From Marivirga sp. (GTDB taxonomy: Bacteria; Bacteroidota; Bacteroidia; Cytophagales; Cyclobacteriaceae): 42,106 bases of DNA. This document shows, one piece after another, positions 8,204-16,412 of the stretch (position 1 is its first letter; every line of letters starts with the position of its first letter). The DNA is taken from the NCBI RefSeq assembly GCF_024636815.1, contig NZ_JAGXGF010000198.1, forward strand, positions 1-42,106, written 5' to 3'. Below the pieces are notes generated by a model, which worked only from the letters and a program-made list of their open reading frames with translations, was not told where the DNA came from and did no database searches. Made by a program: the position numbers and the translations under genes.

Positions 8204-9112
8204 TCAATCCTCTTGATCCTCATCAGGCAGCATTTCTATATCTTGAATCAATACTCTTTTGGAAATACTTTGGCCCGTTAGTGTGGCAGCTAAACCTCCC
8301 ATGGCAGTTTCCTTATATTTGGTTTCCATGCTTTGCCCTACTTCACCTAAAGCATCCACACATTCATCAACAGGGATAACTCCACTTACATTGGATAAGG
8401 CAATTTGAGCAGAAGAATTGGCTATTGCAGCTGCACTGGCATTTCTTACCACACATGGCACTTCCACCAATCCTGCAACTGGATCGCAAACCAATCCCAA
8501 CATACATTGGATAGTAATAGCTACTGCATTGAATACTTGGTCAATATCGCCTCCTAAGCAATAAACAATTGCTCCTGCAGCCATGGCTGCAGCACTTCCT
8601 GTTTCTGCCTGGCATCCGCCAACTGCACCCGCCAAAGAGGCTTTTTGCTCTATAATTAAAGCTATACCGGCTCCTACCAAAAGTCCTTCTAATATCTTTC
8701 TATCTTCTAATCCATGAATTTCCTGCAAGGTAAACATGGTTCCTGGCAATATACCACTTGCACCTGCAGTTGGAGCAGCTACTACTCTTCCCATGCAAGA
8801 ATTCACCTCTTTTGCAGCTAATGCCCTTGCTATCAATTTCTGAAAATTGGGGTCTAAAACTGTTATCGGATTTTTATATACTTTTTTCGCTCCATTATTG
8901 ATCATCCCTGAGCGCGATTGCATATCTTCTTCCAAGCCGGTTTTCACTGCATCACGCATGACATCATAGGCTTTCTGCAAATTCTCCCACACAAAATCTG
9001 CCTCCTTGCCTTTTTGATCTTTTTCATATTCCAATACCGGCTCAAAAAGTTTAACACCCTTCTCTTCACAGTATTCTTTCCATTCCTTAAATTCACTAAA
9101 AAGTATTGACAT
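8204..9112 (-). CDS. sdaAA: L-serine dehydratase, iron-sulfur type, alpha subunit
   Basis: The product deaminates L-serine to pyruvate and ammonia using a [4Fe-4S] cluster. The 302-residue protein covers the alpha domain only: GRVVAAPTAGASGILPG (108-124), GGCQAETGSAAAMAAGA (165-181) and CDPVAGLVEVPCVVRNA (209-225). Cysteines 167, 209 and 220 have the spacing expected of the cluster ligands. Single-chain enzymes of E. coli type carry a beta domain in front; here the N-terminus is only about 60 residues of helical sequence, as in two-subunit enzymes. No beta-subunit gene is visible nearby, so it would have to be elsewhere. No clear promoter is seen in the gap shared with hemE. Confidence 0.92.
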   Translation of the reverse strand: MSILFSEFKEWKEYCEEKGVKLFEPVLEYEKDQKGKEADFVWENLQKAYDVMRDAVKTGLEEDMQSRSGMINNGAKKVYKNPITVLDPNFQKLIARALAAKEVNSCMGRVVAAPTAGASGILPGTMFTLQEIHGLEDRKILEGLLVGAGIALIIEQKASLAGAVGGCQAETGSAAAMAAGAIVYCLGGDIDQVFNAVAITIQCMLGLVCDPVAGLVEVPCVVRNASAAAIANSSAQIALSNVSGVIPVDECVDALGEVGQSMETKYKETAMGGLAATLTGQSISKRVLIQDIEMLPDEDQED

Positions 9113-9198
9113 AATAGTATAGATTTAGCCTAATGCATTAATCGGCAAAGAAACATAAAAGTTTAGCATTATTATAATTCAGAAGCATAATATGAATG

Positions 9199-9206
9199 TA
9201 TATTTG
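9199..9206 (+). promoter_or_regulatory. -7 box TATATTTG abutting the hemE start
   Basis: TATATTTG is an exact TAnnTTTG match and ends 4 bases before the hemE ATG at 9211. In Bacteroidota, transcription starts a few bases past this element, so the mRNA would be leaderless or nearly so. No good -33 TTG is visible. The box also rules against the upstream in-frame ATG at 9196, which overlaps the promoter. Confidence 0.6.
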
Positions 9207-9210
9207 CAGC

Positions 9211-10242
9211 ATGGAATTAAAAAACGATCTCCTGCTGAGAGCAGCAAAAGGCGAAAAAGTAGAAAGAACTCCCGTTTGGTTGATGAGACAAGCCGGTAGG
9301 ATACTTCCTGAATATAGAAAAGTAAGGGCTAGTGTAAGTGGTTTTATTGAATTAGCGCAAACTCCTGAATTGGCAGCTGAGGTTACCATCCAGCCTGTTG
9401 ATATTCTGGATGTAGATGCAGCCATAATATTCTCCGACATATTGGTAATCCCGGAAGCAATGGGACTCCCCTACGAAATGGTAGAGAAAAAAGGTCCTCG
9501 TTTTCCTGAAACCATTAAATCTAAAGCGGACGTTGAAAAGTTAAAAGTAGCTAATGTGGAAGAAAGCCTTTCTTATGTCACAAAAGCTATTGAAATCACT
9601 AAAAGAGAATTGAATGGCAGGGTGCCGTTAATTGGTTTCGCAGGTGCCCCCTGGACGATCTTTGCTTATATGGTGGAAGGTTCTGGAAGCAAAACTTTCT
9701 CTAAAGCTAAAGCTATGCTTTACACTGATCCTGAATTGTCTCATCAGTTATTGAACAAGATTACAGAAAGTACCATTGCTTATTTAAAAGCTCAGATTTC
9801 AGCAGGAGCTGATTTAGTGCAGGTTTTTGATAGTTGGGCAGGTATTTTATCTCATGAGCAATATAAAGAATTTTCGATTCCATATTTGAAGAAAATTGCT
9901 GATGCCATACAAGATGTTCCTAAAACGATCTTTGCTAAAGATGCACATGCTGCCTTTGCTGATTTAAGTCAGCTCGATTACCAGACCATTGGTTTAGATT
10001 GGACTATGAATCCAAAAGAGGTTCGAAAAATTGTAGGCTCAAACAAAACCTTGCAAGGCAATCTCGATCCTTGCGCTCTTTATGCAGATAAAGCTAGCAT
10101 ACAAAAACATACCAAAAAGATGTTAGAACAATTTGGATCAGAGCGACATATCGCCAATTTAGGACATGGAGTTTATCCTGACATCGATCCTGACCATGTA
10201 AAGTATTTTATTGAGGCAGTAAAGGAATATAGTCAGAAATAA
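9211..10242 (+). CDS. hemE: uroporphyrinogen decarboxylase
   Basis: HemE removes four acetate carboxyls from uroporphyrinogen III to make coproporphyrinogen III in haem synthesis. Both family signatures are present: [17 protein letters not shown] near the N-terminus and [16 protein letters not shown] in the middle. The conserved Asp/Tyr/His residues also appear in context ([29 protein letters not shown]). I place the start at 9211, giving 343 residues, because [11 protein letters not shown] aligns with the known N-terminus of the family. An in-frame ATG at 9196 would add five residues (MYICS) and overlaps the -7 box. The gene stands alone and ends at a bidirectional terminator shared with nhaD. 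Confidence 0.96.
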   Translation: MELKNDLLLRAAKGEKVERTPVWLMRQAGRILPEYRKVRASVSGFIELAQTPELAAEVTIQPVDILDVDAAIIFSDILVIPEAMGLPYEMVEKKGPRFPETIKSKADVEKLKVANVEESLSYVTKAIEITKRELNGRVPLIGFAGAPWTIFAYMVEGSGSKTFSKAKAMLYTDPELSHQLLNKITESTIAYLKAQISAGADLVQVFDSWAGILSHEQYKEFSIPYLKKIADAIQDVPKTIFAKDAHAAFADLSQLDYQTIGLDWTMNPKEVRKIVGSNKTLQGNLDPCALYADKASIQKHTKKMLEQFGSERHIANLGHGVYPDIDPDHVKYFIEAVKEYSQK

Positions 10243-10263
10243 TTACCGAATATCAAAAGGGAT

Positions 10264-10293
10264 AAAAAGGCAGAGATGATTCTCTGCCTTTTT
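10264..10293. terminator. bidirectional terminator between hemE and nhaD
   Basis: A perfect 13-bp stem (AAAAAGGCAGAGA at 10264-10276 with TCTCTGCCTTTTT at 10281-10293) encloses the loop TGAT. A/T runs on both flanks make it work in both directions for the converging genes. Confidence 0.93.
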
Positions 10294-10296
10294 ATT

Positions 10297-11799
10297 TTAT
10301 CTAATGAATAGTAGCCATACTAATACTAATAATGGCAATAAGAATGGGATGGAATATCTAATAATATAACCAAAGAAAGACGGCATTTTAATACCTACTT
10401 GCTCTGCAATAGATTTCACCATAAAGTTAGGACCATTACCAATGTAAGTCATTGCCCCAAAGAAAACCGCTGCAATTGAAATAGCAGTCAAATCGGCAAC
10501 CGAGTCATAATAAACACCCCCATTGGCAAATTGTGTGACTTCCGCCAATACTGAAATACTTCCTCCCTGAGATGCCATAGCCGCAGCTAAAAAATTCAAA
10601 TAAGTAGGCGCATTATCTAAAAAGCCTGACAACACTCCAGTTCCCCAATAAAGTGTATTATGAGTGATTAAAGCAGCACCTGTTTCTGATTTTGCAAAAT
10701 CACCTACTAAATCAAGTGCTGGCATCATGGTACCAAAAATTCCCACGAAAATAAAGGCGACCTCTCTAATGGGTTCAAAACTGAATTCATTAAGTTCATG
10801 AACTTTATCCTTCGCAAACTTATAAGACAAATAAGTTACACTAAGCATAATCACCTCACGAATATAAGAGAACTGTTGTCCATCATAAGTAATGCCCGGC
10901 ACCCAGGAGAATACATTCGGATCAATAAATACAGAAATGATAATAACTGCTAACCAAAGGAAGTTTCGCTTTCCGTTGATCGTAATTTTATTATCAAAAA
11001 CTTCTGCCTCATCTTCTTCAGCCCCTGATTTATTTCTTTTATCAAGGAAATAAAAGACTATCGACAAAATTATAAGAGCAAAAATCCACGCTGGCCAGTT
11101 ATGCTCAAGTGTCCAGAAAAAAGGAACTCCTTTCAGGAATCCTAAGAAAAGTGGCGGATCACCAATTGGGGTTAAGGAACCTCCAATATTACTGACCATA
11201 AATATGAAAAATATAATATGATAAGCTTTTATCCTGTTTTTATTTAATCGGATAAAAGGGCGAATTAGCAACATTGAAGCCCCTGTTGTTCCTATTAAAT
11301 TCGATACAGCAGCACCGATCAACAGCATTGCGATATTTACAAAAGGAGTAGATTTTTTATTAACTTTTATCACAATCCCGCCAGAAGCAATATAAAGTGA
11401 GGCTAACAATGAAATAAATTGAATGTATTCAAATGCTGCATGAACAGGACTATGTACATTGTGAATCACAAACAGATAGTAACTCACCACCAGCACTGCC
11501 AAAATAACCGCAATTTTTGGGTAATTTTTATGCCAGAAATGTTCATAAAATAGTGGCCCAGTTGCAATCATTAATAATAGCAATACAAAGGGGATAACTG
11601 TCCAGGCTGGGGCAGAATGACTTCCTTCGTCCGCTTCGGCTTCTGTACTTTCTAAATCTTCAGATTGGCCTTCTTGATTACCTTCATCTACAATTTCAGT
11701 AGAAACTTCTGACTCCGCAGAATAAGTCTTTGGAACAATGAAACTGGTAAGTATTAAGGTCAAAAATATTGCTGAAATAGAAAATAATGATGTTCTCAT
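10297..11799 (-). CDS. nhaD: Na+/H+ antiporter, NhaD type
   Basis: NhaD antiporters expel Na+ in exchange for protons across the inner membrane and are common in marine and halophilic bacteria. The 500-residue protein starts with a signal-peptide-like hydrophobic stretch (residues 5-27), then an acidic Glu/Ser-rich segment (about 30-60). At least ten membrane helices of the citrate/ion-transporter superfamily follow, containing SNLIGTTGASMLLIRP, GGSLTPIGDPPLF and FLDNAPTYLNF motifs that match the paired ion-binding half-repeats. It lies 75 bases downstream of the amino-acid dehydrogenase gene on the same strand. That gap contains nested inverted repeats (11820-11860). Its 3' end meets hemE at a shared terminator. 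Confidence 0.92.
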   Translation of the reverse strand: MRTSLFSISAIFLTLILTSFIVPKTYSAESEVSTEIVDEGNQEGQSEDLESTEAEADEGSHSAPAWTVIPFVLLLLMIATGPLFYEHFWHKNYPKIAVILAVLVVSYYLFVIHNVHSPVHAAFEYIQFISLLASLYIASGGIVIKVNKKSTPFVNIAMLLIGAAVSNLIGTTGASMLLIRPFIRLNKNRIKAYHIIFFIFMVSNIGGSLTPIGDPPLFLGFLKGVPFFWTLEHNWPAWIFALIILSIVFYFLDKRNKSGAEEDEAEVFDNKITINGKRNFLWLAVIIISVFIDPNVFSWVPGITYDGQQFSYIREVIMLSVTYLSYKFAKDKVHELNEFSFEPIREVAFIFVGIFGTMMPALDLVGDFAKSETGAALITHNTLYWGTGVLSGFLDNAPTYLNFLAAAMASQGGSISVLAEVTQFANGGVYYDSVADLTAISIAAVFFGAMTYIGNGPNFMVKSIAEQVGIKMPSFFGYIIRYSIPFLLPLLVLVWLLFIR

Positions 11800-11819
11800 G
11801 CAAATGAATTTTCAAGAAT

Positions 11820-11860
11820 CCTAAGTTAGGAAGTTTCCTTTTAATATACTTAAGAGGAAA
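11820..11860. repeat. nested inverted repeats upstream of nhaD
   Basis: Three dyads are packed in 41 bases: CCTAA-G-TTAGG (11820-11830), GGAA-GT-TTCC (11829-11838), and TTTCCTTTTAA paired with TTAAGAGGAAA (11834-11860, one G-T wobble, 5-base loop). There is no T run after the long stem on the minus strand, so it is not a standard terminator for the upstream dehydrogenase gene. It could be an operator or leader structure for nhaD. Confidence 0.5.
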
Positions 11861-11874
11861 TGATTAATTATCTG

Positions 11875-13101
11875 TTAAATTAATTGACTTAAGGCGATTT
11901 CAAAAGAAGTCTTCGAAATATTAACATTTGAGTTACTTGCCTCAAAAGTTTTACGGAGCGCTCTTTCAATTGTTCTGGACGTATCCTCAAAAATTGCTTC
12001 ATCCGTAATTTCAGCATTGGTGGTCATTAAATAAGCAAAAACTCTTGCCATACCACAATTGGCTATAAAATCAGGGATGACGGCTACTTCTTTATCCGCA
12101 AAATCTGCAATTGGTCCAAAAAATATCTCCTTATCCGCAAAAGGAACATTAGCACCAGCTGAAATAACCTCCAATTTAGAGGCAATCATCTCTTCCACAT
12201 GTTCTTGAGTGATTAACCTTGAAGCTGCAGCTGGAATAAATATTTCTGCTTCCAATGACCATATCTTTTCATTGATTTCCTTAAAAGGAATCAAATCATC
12301 AGAAATTAACTCATTGCCTTTCCTATTAAGAAATAAATCAGTGAGCGCATCCATACTGAAACCCTCCGTATTGATCAGTCCACCATTTCTATCAATAATC
12401 CCCACAATTTTTACTCCTGATTGTGCTAAGAAATATGCGGCCGAGGCCCCAACATTTCCCCAACCTTGAATAATAGCTCTTTTTTTGCTTAATTTTCCTC
12501 CCCATATATGATAGTAATGCTCAACAGATTTCGCAACTCCAAAACCTGTCACCATATCTGCAACGGTATATTTCCTTTTAACATCAGGGCTATAGCTAGA
12601 TGCTTCAATTACCTTGATTACCCCCTGTCTTAACTGCCCAAGTTTTTTAATTTTCTCTGGTTCAGTTGCATTAAAGTGACCATTCACCACTCCTTCTTGC
12701 GGATGCCATAATCCATATTGCTCGGTAATTGGTATAACTTCATGGATTTCATCCACATTCAGATCACCACCTGTTCCGTAATAATTTTTCAAAAGAGGGA
12801 AAACAGCTTTATACCATCTTTCCAATACTCCTTTTTTCCTGGGATCATTTGGATCGAAATTAATACCAGATTTAGCACCTCCAATTTCAGGGCCTGAAAC
12901 AGTGAATTTAACCTCCATTGTTTTGGCCAATGACACCACTTCGTTTTTATCTAAGCCTGGTCGCATTCTGGTACCACCACCAGCAGCGCCCCCTCTCAGT
13001 GAATTGATCACGACCCAGCCTTCTGCTTCTGTTTCAGAATCTTTCCATTCAAATACTACTTCAGGTCGTTTATTCTCAAATTTCTCTAAGAGTTCTTTCA
13101 T
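11875..13101 (-). CDS. Glu/Leu/Phe/Val dehydrogenase family enzyme
   Basis: The 408-residue protein belongs to the amino-acid dehydrogenase family that interconverts an amino acid and its 2-oxo acid with NAD(P). The N-terminal domain carries GGGTRMRPGL and the catalytic-lysine motif GPEIGGAKSGI; the C-terminal Rossmann domain has GWGNVGASAA. The motif set fits glutamate or leucine dehydrogenase; which one cannot be decided by eye. I start at the ATG at 13101 (MKELLEKFENK), not at an upstream TTG at 13140 that would add 13 residues. A TAGTTTTG box at 13264-13271 gives a leader of about 160 bases. It precedes nhaD on the same strand. Confidence 0.9.
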   Translation of the reverse strand: MKELLEKFENKRPEVVFEWKDSETEAEGWVVINSLRGGAAGGGTRMRPGLDKNEVVSLAKTMEVKFTVSGPEIGGAKSGINFDPNDPRKKGVLERWYKAVFPLLKNYYGTGGDLNVDEIHEVIPITEQYGLWHPQEGVVNGHFNATEPEKIKKLGQLRQGVIKVIEASSYSPDVKRKYTVADMVTGFGVAKSVEHYYHIWGGKLSKKRAIIQGWGNVGASAAYFLAQSGVKIVGIIDRNGGLINTEGFSMDALTDLFLNRKGNELISDDLIPFKEINEKIWSLEAEIFIPAAASRLITQEHVEEMIASKLEVISAGANVPFADKEIFFGPIADFADKEVAVIPDFIANCGMARVFAYLMTTNAEITDEAIFEDTSRTIERALRKTFEASNSNVNISKTSFEIALSQLI

Positions 13102-13263
13102 GTGTTTTGTTGTTTTTAAGTTGTCACATGGAATTCGCAATAAATATTCATCAGGCGGTTAACATAAATTCGCCCTCGGATATTAATGCTCATTTCATAT
13201 TTTTCAATTTAGTCGGTTCGTAAAAAGTTTTGATGAAATATTTCACCCTAGTTTCCAAAGCGC

Positions 13264-13271
13264 CAAAACTA
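13264..13271 (-). promoter_or_regulatory. -7 box candidate for the amino-acid dehydrogenase gene
   Basis: The minus strand reads TAGTTTTG, matching TAnnTTTG. No -33 element lies at the usual distance. If used, the leader to the ATG at 13101 is about 160 bases; I see no known riboswitch or attenuator in it. Confidence 0.4.
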
Positions 13272-13283
13272 CAAAAATTAATT

Positions 13284-14366
13284 TCAAATTTCGCCCAGCT
13301 TTTGACCAGATATGCTATTCGATTGAGCACCGGTAACGGAAGCCAATGTGTTCCATTCGTTTCTGACATTTAAAACTCCTAAAAATGCAAAAATCAAGGC
13401 TTCTTTATAATCTACTGTTTTTTGATCGGCTACAACAATTTCATAATTTTCATCTAACTTCGATTGAAGCCTTTCAATTAAGAACTCATTAAATGCGCCT
13501 CCTCCAGTTAATAAAACTTTACCTCCATTTTTTGCAGAAAGTAATGTATTGGAAATTTGAGAGGCAATATGTTCTATACCAGTTGCAAGCATATCTTCAA
13601 CCTTATATTTACTAGTGTCTATTTTAGATAAGATTTCAGGTTCGATTAATTCTATCCCTAAACTTTTTGGGAATTCTTTTTTTAAAAAGGAAAAACTATC
13701 CCATTCTTCTAAAAGTGAGTTGATTATTTTACCTGATTTAGCAATCAAGCCTTTATCATCATACTCTAAATCTTTCAACTTGGCCAGTCTATTTAACAGG
13801 ATATTACAAGCACAGATATCATAAGCCAATCGTTTTTTTGCTTGAGTTTCATAAGATAGATTCGCTATGCCGCCCAAGTTGATACAGAAATCATATTCAT
13901 TGAATAATAATGCATCACCAATAGGTACAAGTGGGGCCCCTTGACCACCTTTCGCCATATCCAGCGTTCTAAAATCTGAAATTACAGGGTGCTCGGTAAT
14001 GGCGTGAATAAAATTTGGATTTCCTATTTGTAGGGTGAGTTGATTTTCAGGCATATGAAAAACTGTATGCCCATGAGAAGCTATAAAATCAACTTTCAAT
14101 TTATTTTTAGCAATAAATTCCTTTACTGATTTTCCCATCCACTTCCCCAAATCAACATCTAAATGATGCAATTCTAAACCACTGAGACTTATAGACTCGC
14201 TTAATTTAGTTTTAATATCTTCAGGATATTGTTTTGTTTCGCAGTCTATTATTTCCCACTTCCACTTCTGATGTGGCAAAAGTTCAAATCTGCAAAATGC
14301 GATATCTAAACCATCTAAGGAAGTTCCGGACATTAAGCCAATGGCATTATAGGTGAGCTTTTGCAT
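13284..14366 (-). CDS. anmK: anhydro-N-acetylmuramic acid kinase
   Basis: AnmK phosphorylates and opens 1,6-anhydro-MurNAc, feeding recycled cell-wall sugar back to MurNAc-6-phosphate. The 360-residue protein has the family's ATP-binding motif GLMSGTSLDGLDIA (residues 11-24), ASHGHTVFH, INLGGIANLSY and the C-terminal LLTGGGAFNEFL segment of the actin-like kinase fold. Length matches the family. It diverges from coaX with only 35 bases between the start codons, and the -33 element of the coaX promoter overlaps its first codons. No clean -7 box was found for anmK itself. Confidence 0.95.
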   Translation of the reverse strand: MQKLTYNAIGLMSGTSLDGLDIAFCRFELLPHQKWKWEIIDCETKQYPEDIKTKLSESISLSGLELHHLDVDLGKWMGKSVKEFIAKNKLKVDFIASHGHTVFHMPENQLTLQIGNPNFIHAITEHPVISDFRTLDMAKGGQGAPLVPIGDALLFNEYDFCINLGGIANLSYETQAKKRLAYDICACNILLNRLAKLKDLEYDDKGLIAKSGKIINSLLEEWDSFSFLKKEFPKSLGIELIEPEILSKIDTSKYKVEDMLATGIEHIASQISNTLLSAKNGGKVLLTGGGAFNEFLIERLQSKLDENYEIVVADQKTVDYKEALIFAFLGVLNVRNEWNTLASVTGAQSNSISGQKLGEI

Positions 14367-14389
14367 AAATTTAATTACTTTTAATTTTG
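14360..14389 (+). promoter_or_regulatory. promoter of coaX (TTTG-N18-TAATTTTG)
   Basis: TTTG (14360-14363) and TAATTTTG (14382-14389) are separated by 18 bases, a full match to the Bacteroidota -33/-7 pattern. The -33 element lies in the second and third codons of the divergent anmK gene. The coaX ATG follows 12 bases after the -7 box, with an AAAAGGAAA purine stretch between. Confidence 0.7.
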
Positions 14390-14401
14390 AAAAAAGGAAA
14401 T

Positions 14402-15118
14402 ATGAACTTAGCCATAGACGTAGGCAATACTAAAACTAAAATAGGTTTTTTTAGGGAAGACCGTTTAGAATCTACTAAAACTTTTGAATCACTTTCTGAA
14501 ATCAACCAATTTCTAGAATCAAAGGAAATAAATTCTGTTATCATTTCTAGTGTAAAACTTCAATATGAAGATATATTGAATAAATTAACTACTATTCAAA
14601 ATCCAATATTATTAAGCAACAAAACTCCTTTACCATTCAAAAATCTATATAAATCTGAAACTATTGGCTTGGATAGAATTGCAGCAGTAGCAGGAGCTCA
14701 AGCCTTATATCCAGAAGAAAATACCTTAGTTATAGATTTGGGTACATGCATCACCTATGAGGTGCTTGAAAAAGGATCTATCTATCATGGAGGAGCTATT
14801 TCACCGGGATTACATTTAAGATTTAAAAGTATGCATAATTTTACGGCCCGTTTACCGTTGATAGAACCTGAAACAATAACTAATGTAATAGCAGACAATA
14901 CGAAAGATGCGATGCAGAGCGGAGTTGTTTTTGGAATTCAGGCTGAGATTGCGGCTTATATTCAAGAAGTTGAAAGCAAATTTTCACCGCTCAAGACAAT
15001 AATTACCGGTGGAGATGCAAAATTCTTTGAATCTAAAATAAAAGAGCCCATCTTTGCAATCCCTGAATTAGTTTTAACGGGTTTAAATGCAATTTTAAGA
15101 TATAATGCGTCACTTTAA
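14402..15118 (+). CDS. coaX: type III pantothenate kinase
   Basis: CoaX phosphorylates pantothenate, the first step of coenzyme A synthesis. The protein has the type III motifs DVGNTKTKIG (phosphate loop), GLDRIAAVAGA and VIDLGTCITYEV, with GGAISPGLHLR and ITGGDAKFF typical of the acetate/sugar kinase-like fold. I start at the ATG at 14402 (238 residues) rather than at a TTG five codons upstream, because the TTG lies inside the -7 box. The stop overlaps the start of the next gene by 14 bases, so coaX leads an operon with an outer-membrane protein and a TPR protein, an arrangement I associate with this phylum. Confidence 0.95.
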   Translation: MNLAIDVGNTKTKIGFFREDRLESTKTFESLSEINQFLESKEINSVIISSVKLQYEDILNKLTTIQNPILLSNKTPLPFKNLYKSETIGLDRIAAVAGAQALYPEENTLVIDLGTCITYEVLEKGSIYHGGAISPGLHLRFKSMHNFTARLPLIEPETITNVIADNTKDAMQSGVVFGIQAEIAAYIQEVESKFSPLKTIITGGDAKFFESKIKEPIFAIPELVLTGLNAILRYNASL

Positions 15119-16400
15119 GACCGGCTTTATAGCCAGTATTTTTTCCATACTATTTATTTCGACATCATTTTCTCAAGAGCTGGTATCTCCATACTCAGCT
15201 TATGGGATAGGATTGGTCTCAGAAAAAGGTTATGTTTCCAATAATGGAATGGGGAACGCGGGAATAGCTTACCAAAGCCCTTGGTTTATTCCAGTTTTGA
15301 ACCCAGCCTTATTAGGAAGCCAACGATTTACTTCATTTGAGGCAGGATTAAGCATATCCCAAAACAATATAAGTGATGAAGTAACCCGATTTACTCAAGT
15401 AAACGGAGGATTAAAATATGTTACAATAGCCTTTCCTATTGTACCCGGTAAATATGCAGTCTCAGTAGCTTTAAGACCATATTCATCCAAAAATTATGAG
15501 ATTTTAAGAAGAAGCTCCGAGCAGATAAGTGGTCCTCAAGCTGAAATCTCAAGATTTCAAGGAGAAGGAACGATTTCACAGTTCAGTATTGCCAATGGCT
15601 GGAATATCACCAAAAACATAGCAATTGGAGCTGAAGCAAATTATAACTTTGGTAGAATTACAGACAGAACAATCTATCAAAATATTGTTGATGAAGGTGA
15701 CACCATAAATATCCCATATTTAGTTTCAGCTGAATACACTGACAATTTTTCCGATTTTTCTTTTGTTTTTGGAACGAATTTCAAAAAAAAAATAGGTAAA
15801 AATTACTTGTCATTAGGGGCTACATATGATTTAGAAGCTAATATAGGCACCACAAGAAATTCATTCCTACAACTTTTAAGTGTAGCCGAAACCCCTATTA
15901 GAGCCGAGAATGACGAGGATGCTTTTTTAGAATCCGATAGGGAAGGAACTACAGTCCTACCTGAAAAATTCAGTCTTGGTTTAAGTTATATGAGAGAAAA
16001 TGCCTGGGCTATTTTAGCTGATTTTTCATATCAAGATTGGTCTACATATAATAGCTTTGGAGTATCTGACAATAACTTTGGAGAGCAAATTAAATTAAAT
16101 TTCGGAGGTGAGTTTACCCCGGATGTTCAATCAGGAACCAAGTACTATGAAAGAATAACCTATAGAGCGGGGCTTAACATTTCTAATGGTCCGCTAGTTA
16201 TAAATAATACATCTATAAATTCTTTTGGCATAACTTTTGGTTCTACCCTACCCATAAGTAACATTTCAAACATAAATTTAGCGTTTGAAGTAGGCCAAAG
16301 AGGAACTTTATTAAATAATTTAGTACAAGAAAATTATTTAAATTTTAACTTGAGTTTTACTTTTAACGATAGATGGTTTATAAGAAGACAGTTTGATTAA
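15105..16400 (+). CDS. putative outer-membrane beta-barrel protein
   Basis: The 431-residue protein has an N-terminal signal peptide (about residues 1-23, cleavage near SFSQE). It then consists of alternating amphipathic strands with Gly/Tyr/Asn-rich turns through to the C-terminus, as expected for an outer-membrane barrel. The opening YSAYGIGLVSEKGYVSNNGM and NPALLGS segments resemble the start of FadL/PorV-like barrels in this phylum. I cannot assign a substrate or a specific family. It overlaps coaX by 14 bases and is followed after 12 bases by a secreted TPR protein, so the three are likely co-transcribed. A link between the kinase and the envelope proteins is not evident; they may only share expression. 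Confidence 0.8.
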   Translation: MRHFKTGFIASIFSILFISTSFSQELVSPYSAYGIGLVSEKGYVSNNGMGNAGIAYQSPWFIPVLNPALLGSQRFTSFEAGLSISQNNISDEVTRFTQVNGGLKYVTIAFPIVPGKYAVSVALRPYSSKNYEILRRSSEQISGPQAEISRFQGEGTISQFSIANGWNITKNIAIGAEANYNFGRITDRTIYQNIVDEGDTINIPYLVSAEYTDNFSDFSFVFGTNFKKKIGKNYLSLGATYDLEANIGTTRNSFLQLLSVAETPIRAENDEDAFLESDREGTTVLPEKFSLGLSYMRENAWAILADFSYQDWSTYNSFGVSDNNFGEQIKLNFGGEFTPDVQSGTKYYERITYRAGLNISNGPLVINNTSINSFGITFGSTLPISNISNINLAFEVGQRGTLLNNLVQENYLNFNLSFTFNDRWFIRRQFD

Positions 16401-16412
16401 ATTTTAAGAAAG

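Noticed and set aside
13102-13283. Possible small gene or riboswitch in the leader of the amino-acid dehydrogenase gene
   Set aside because: No coding frame with a credible start and no known structured RNA motif could be recognised; only a -7 box candidate was kept.
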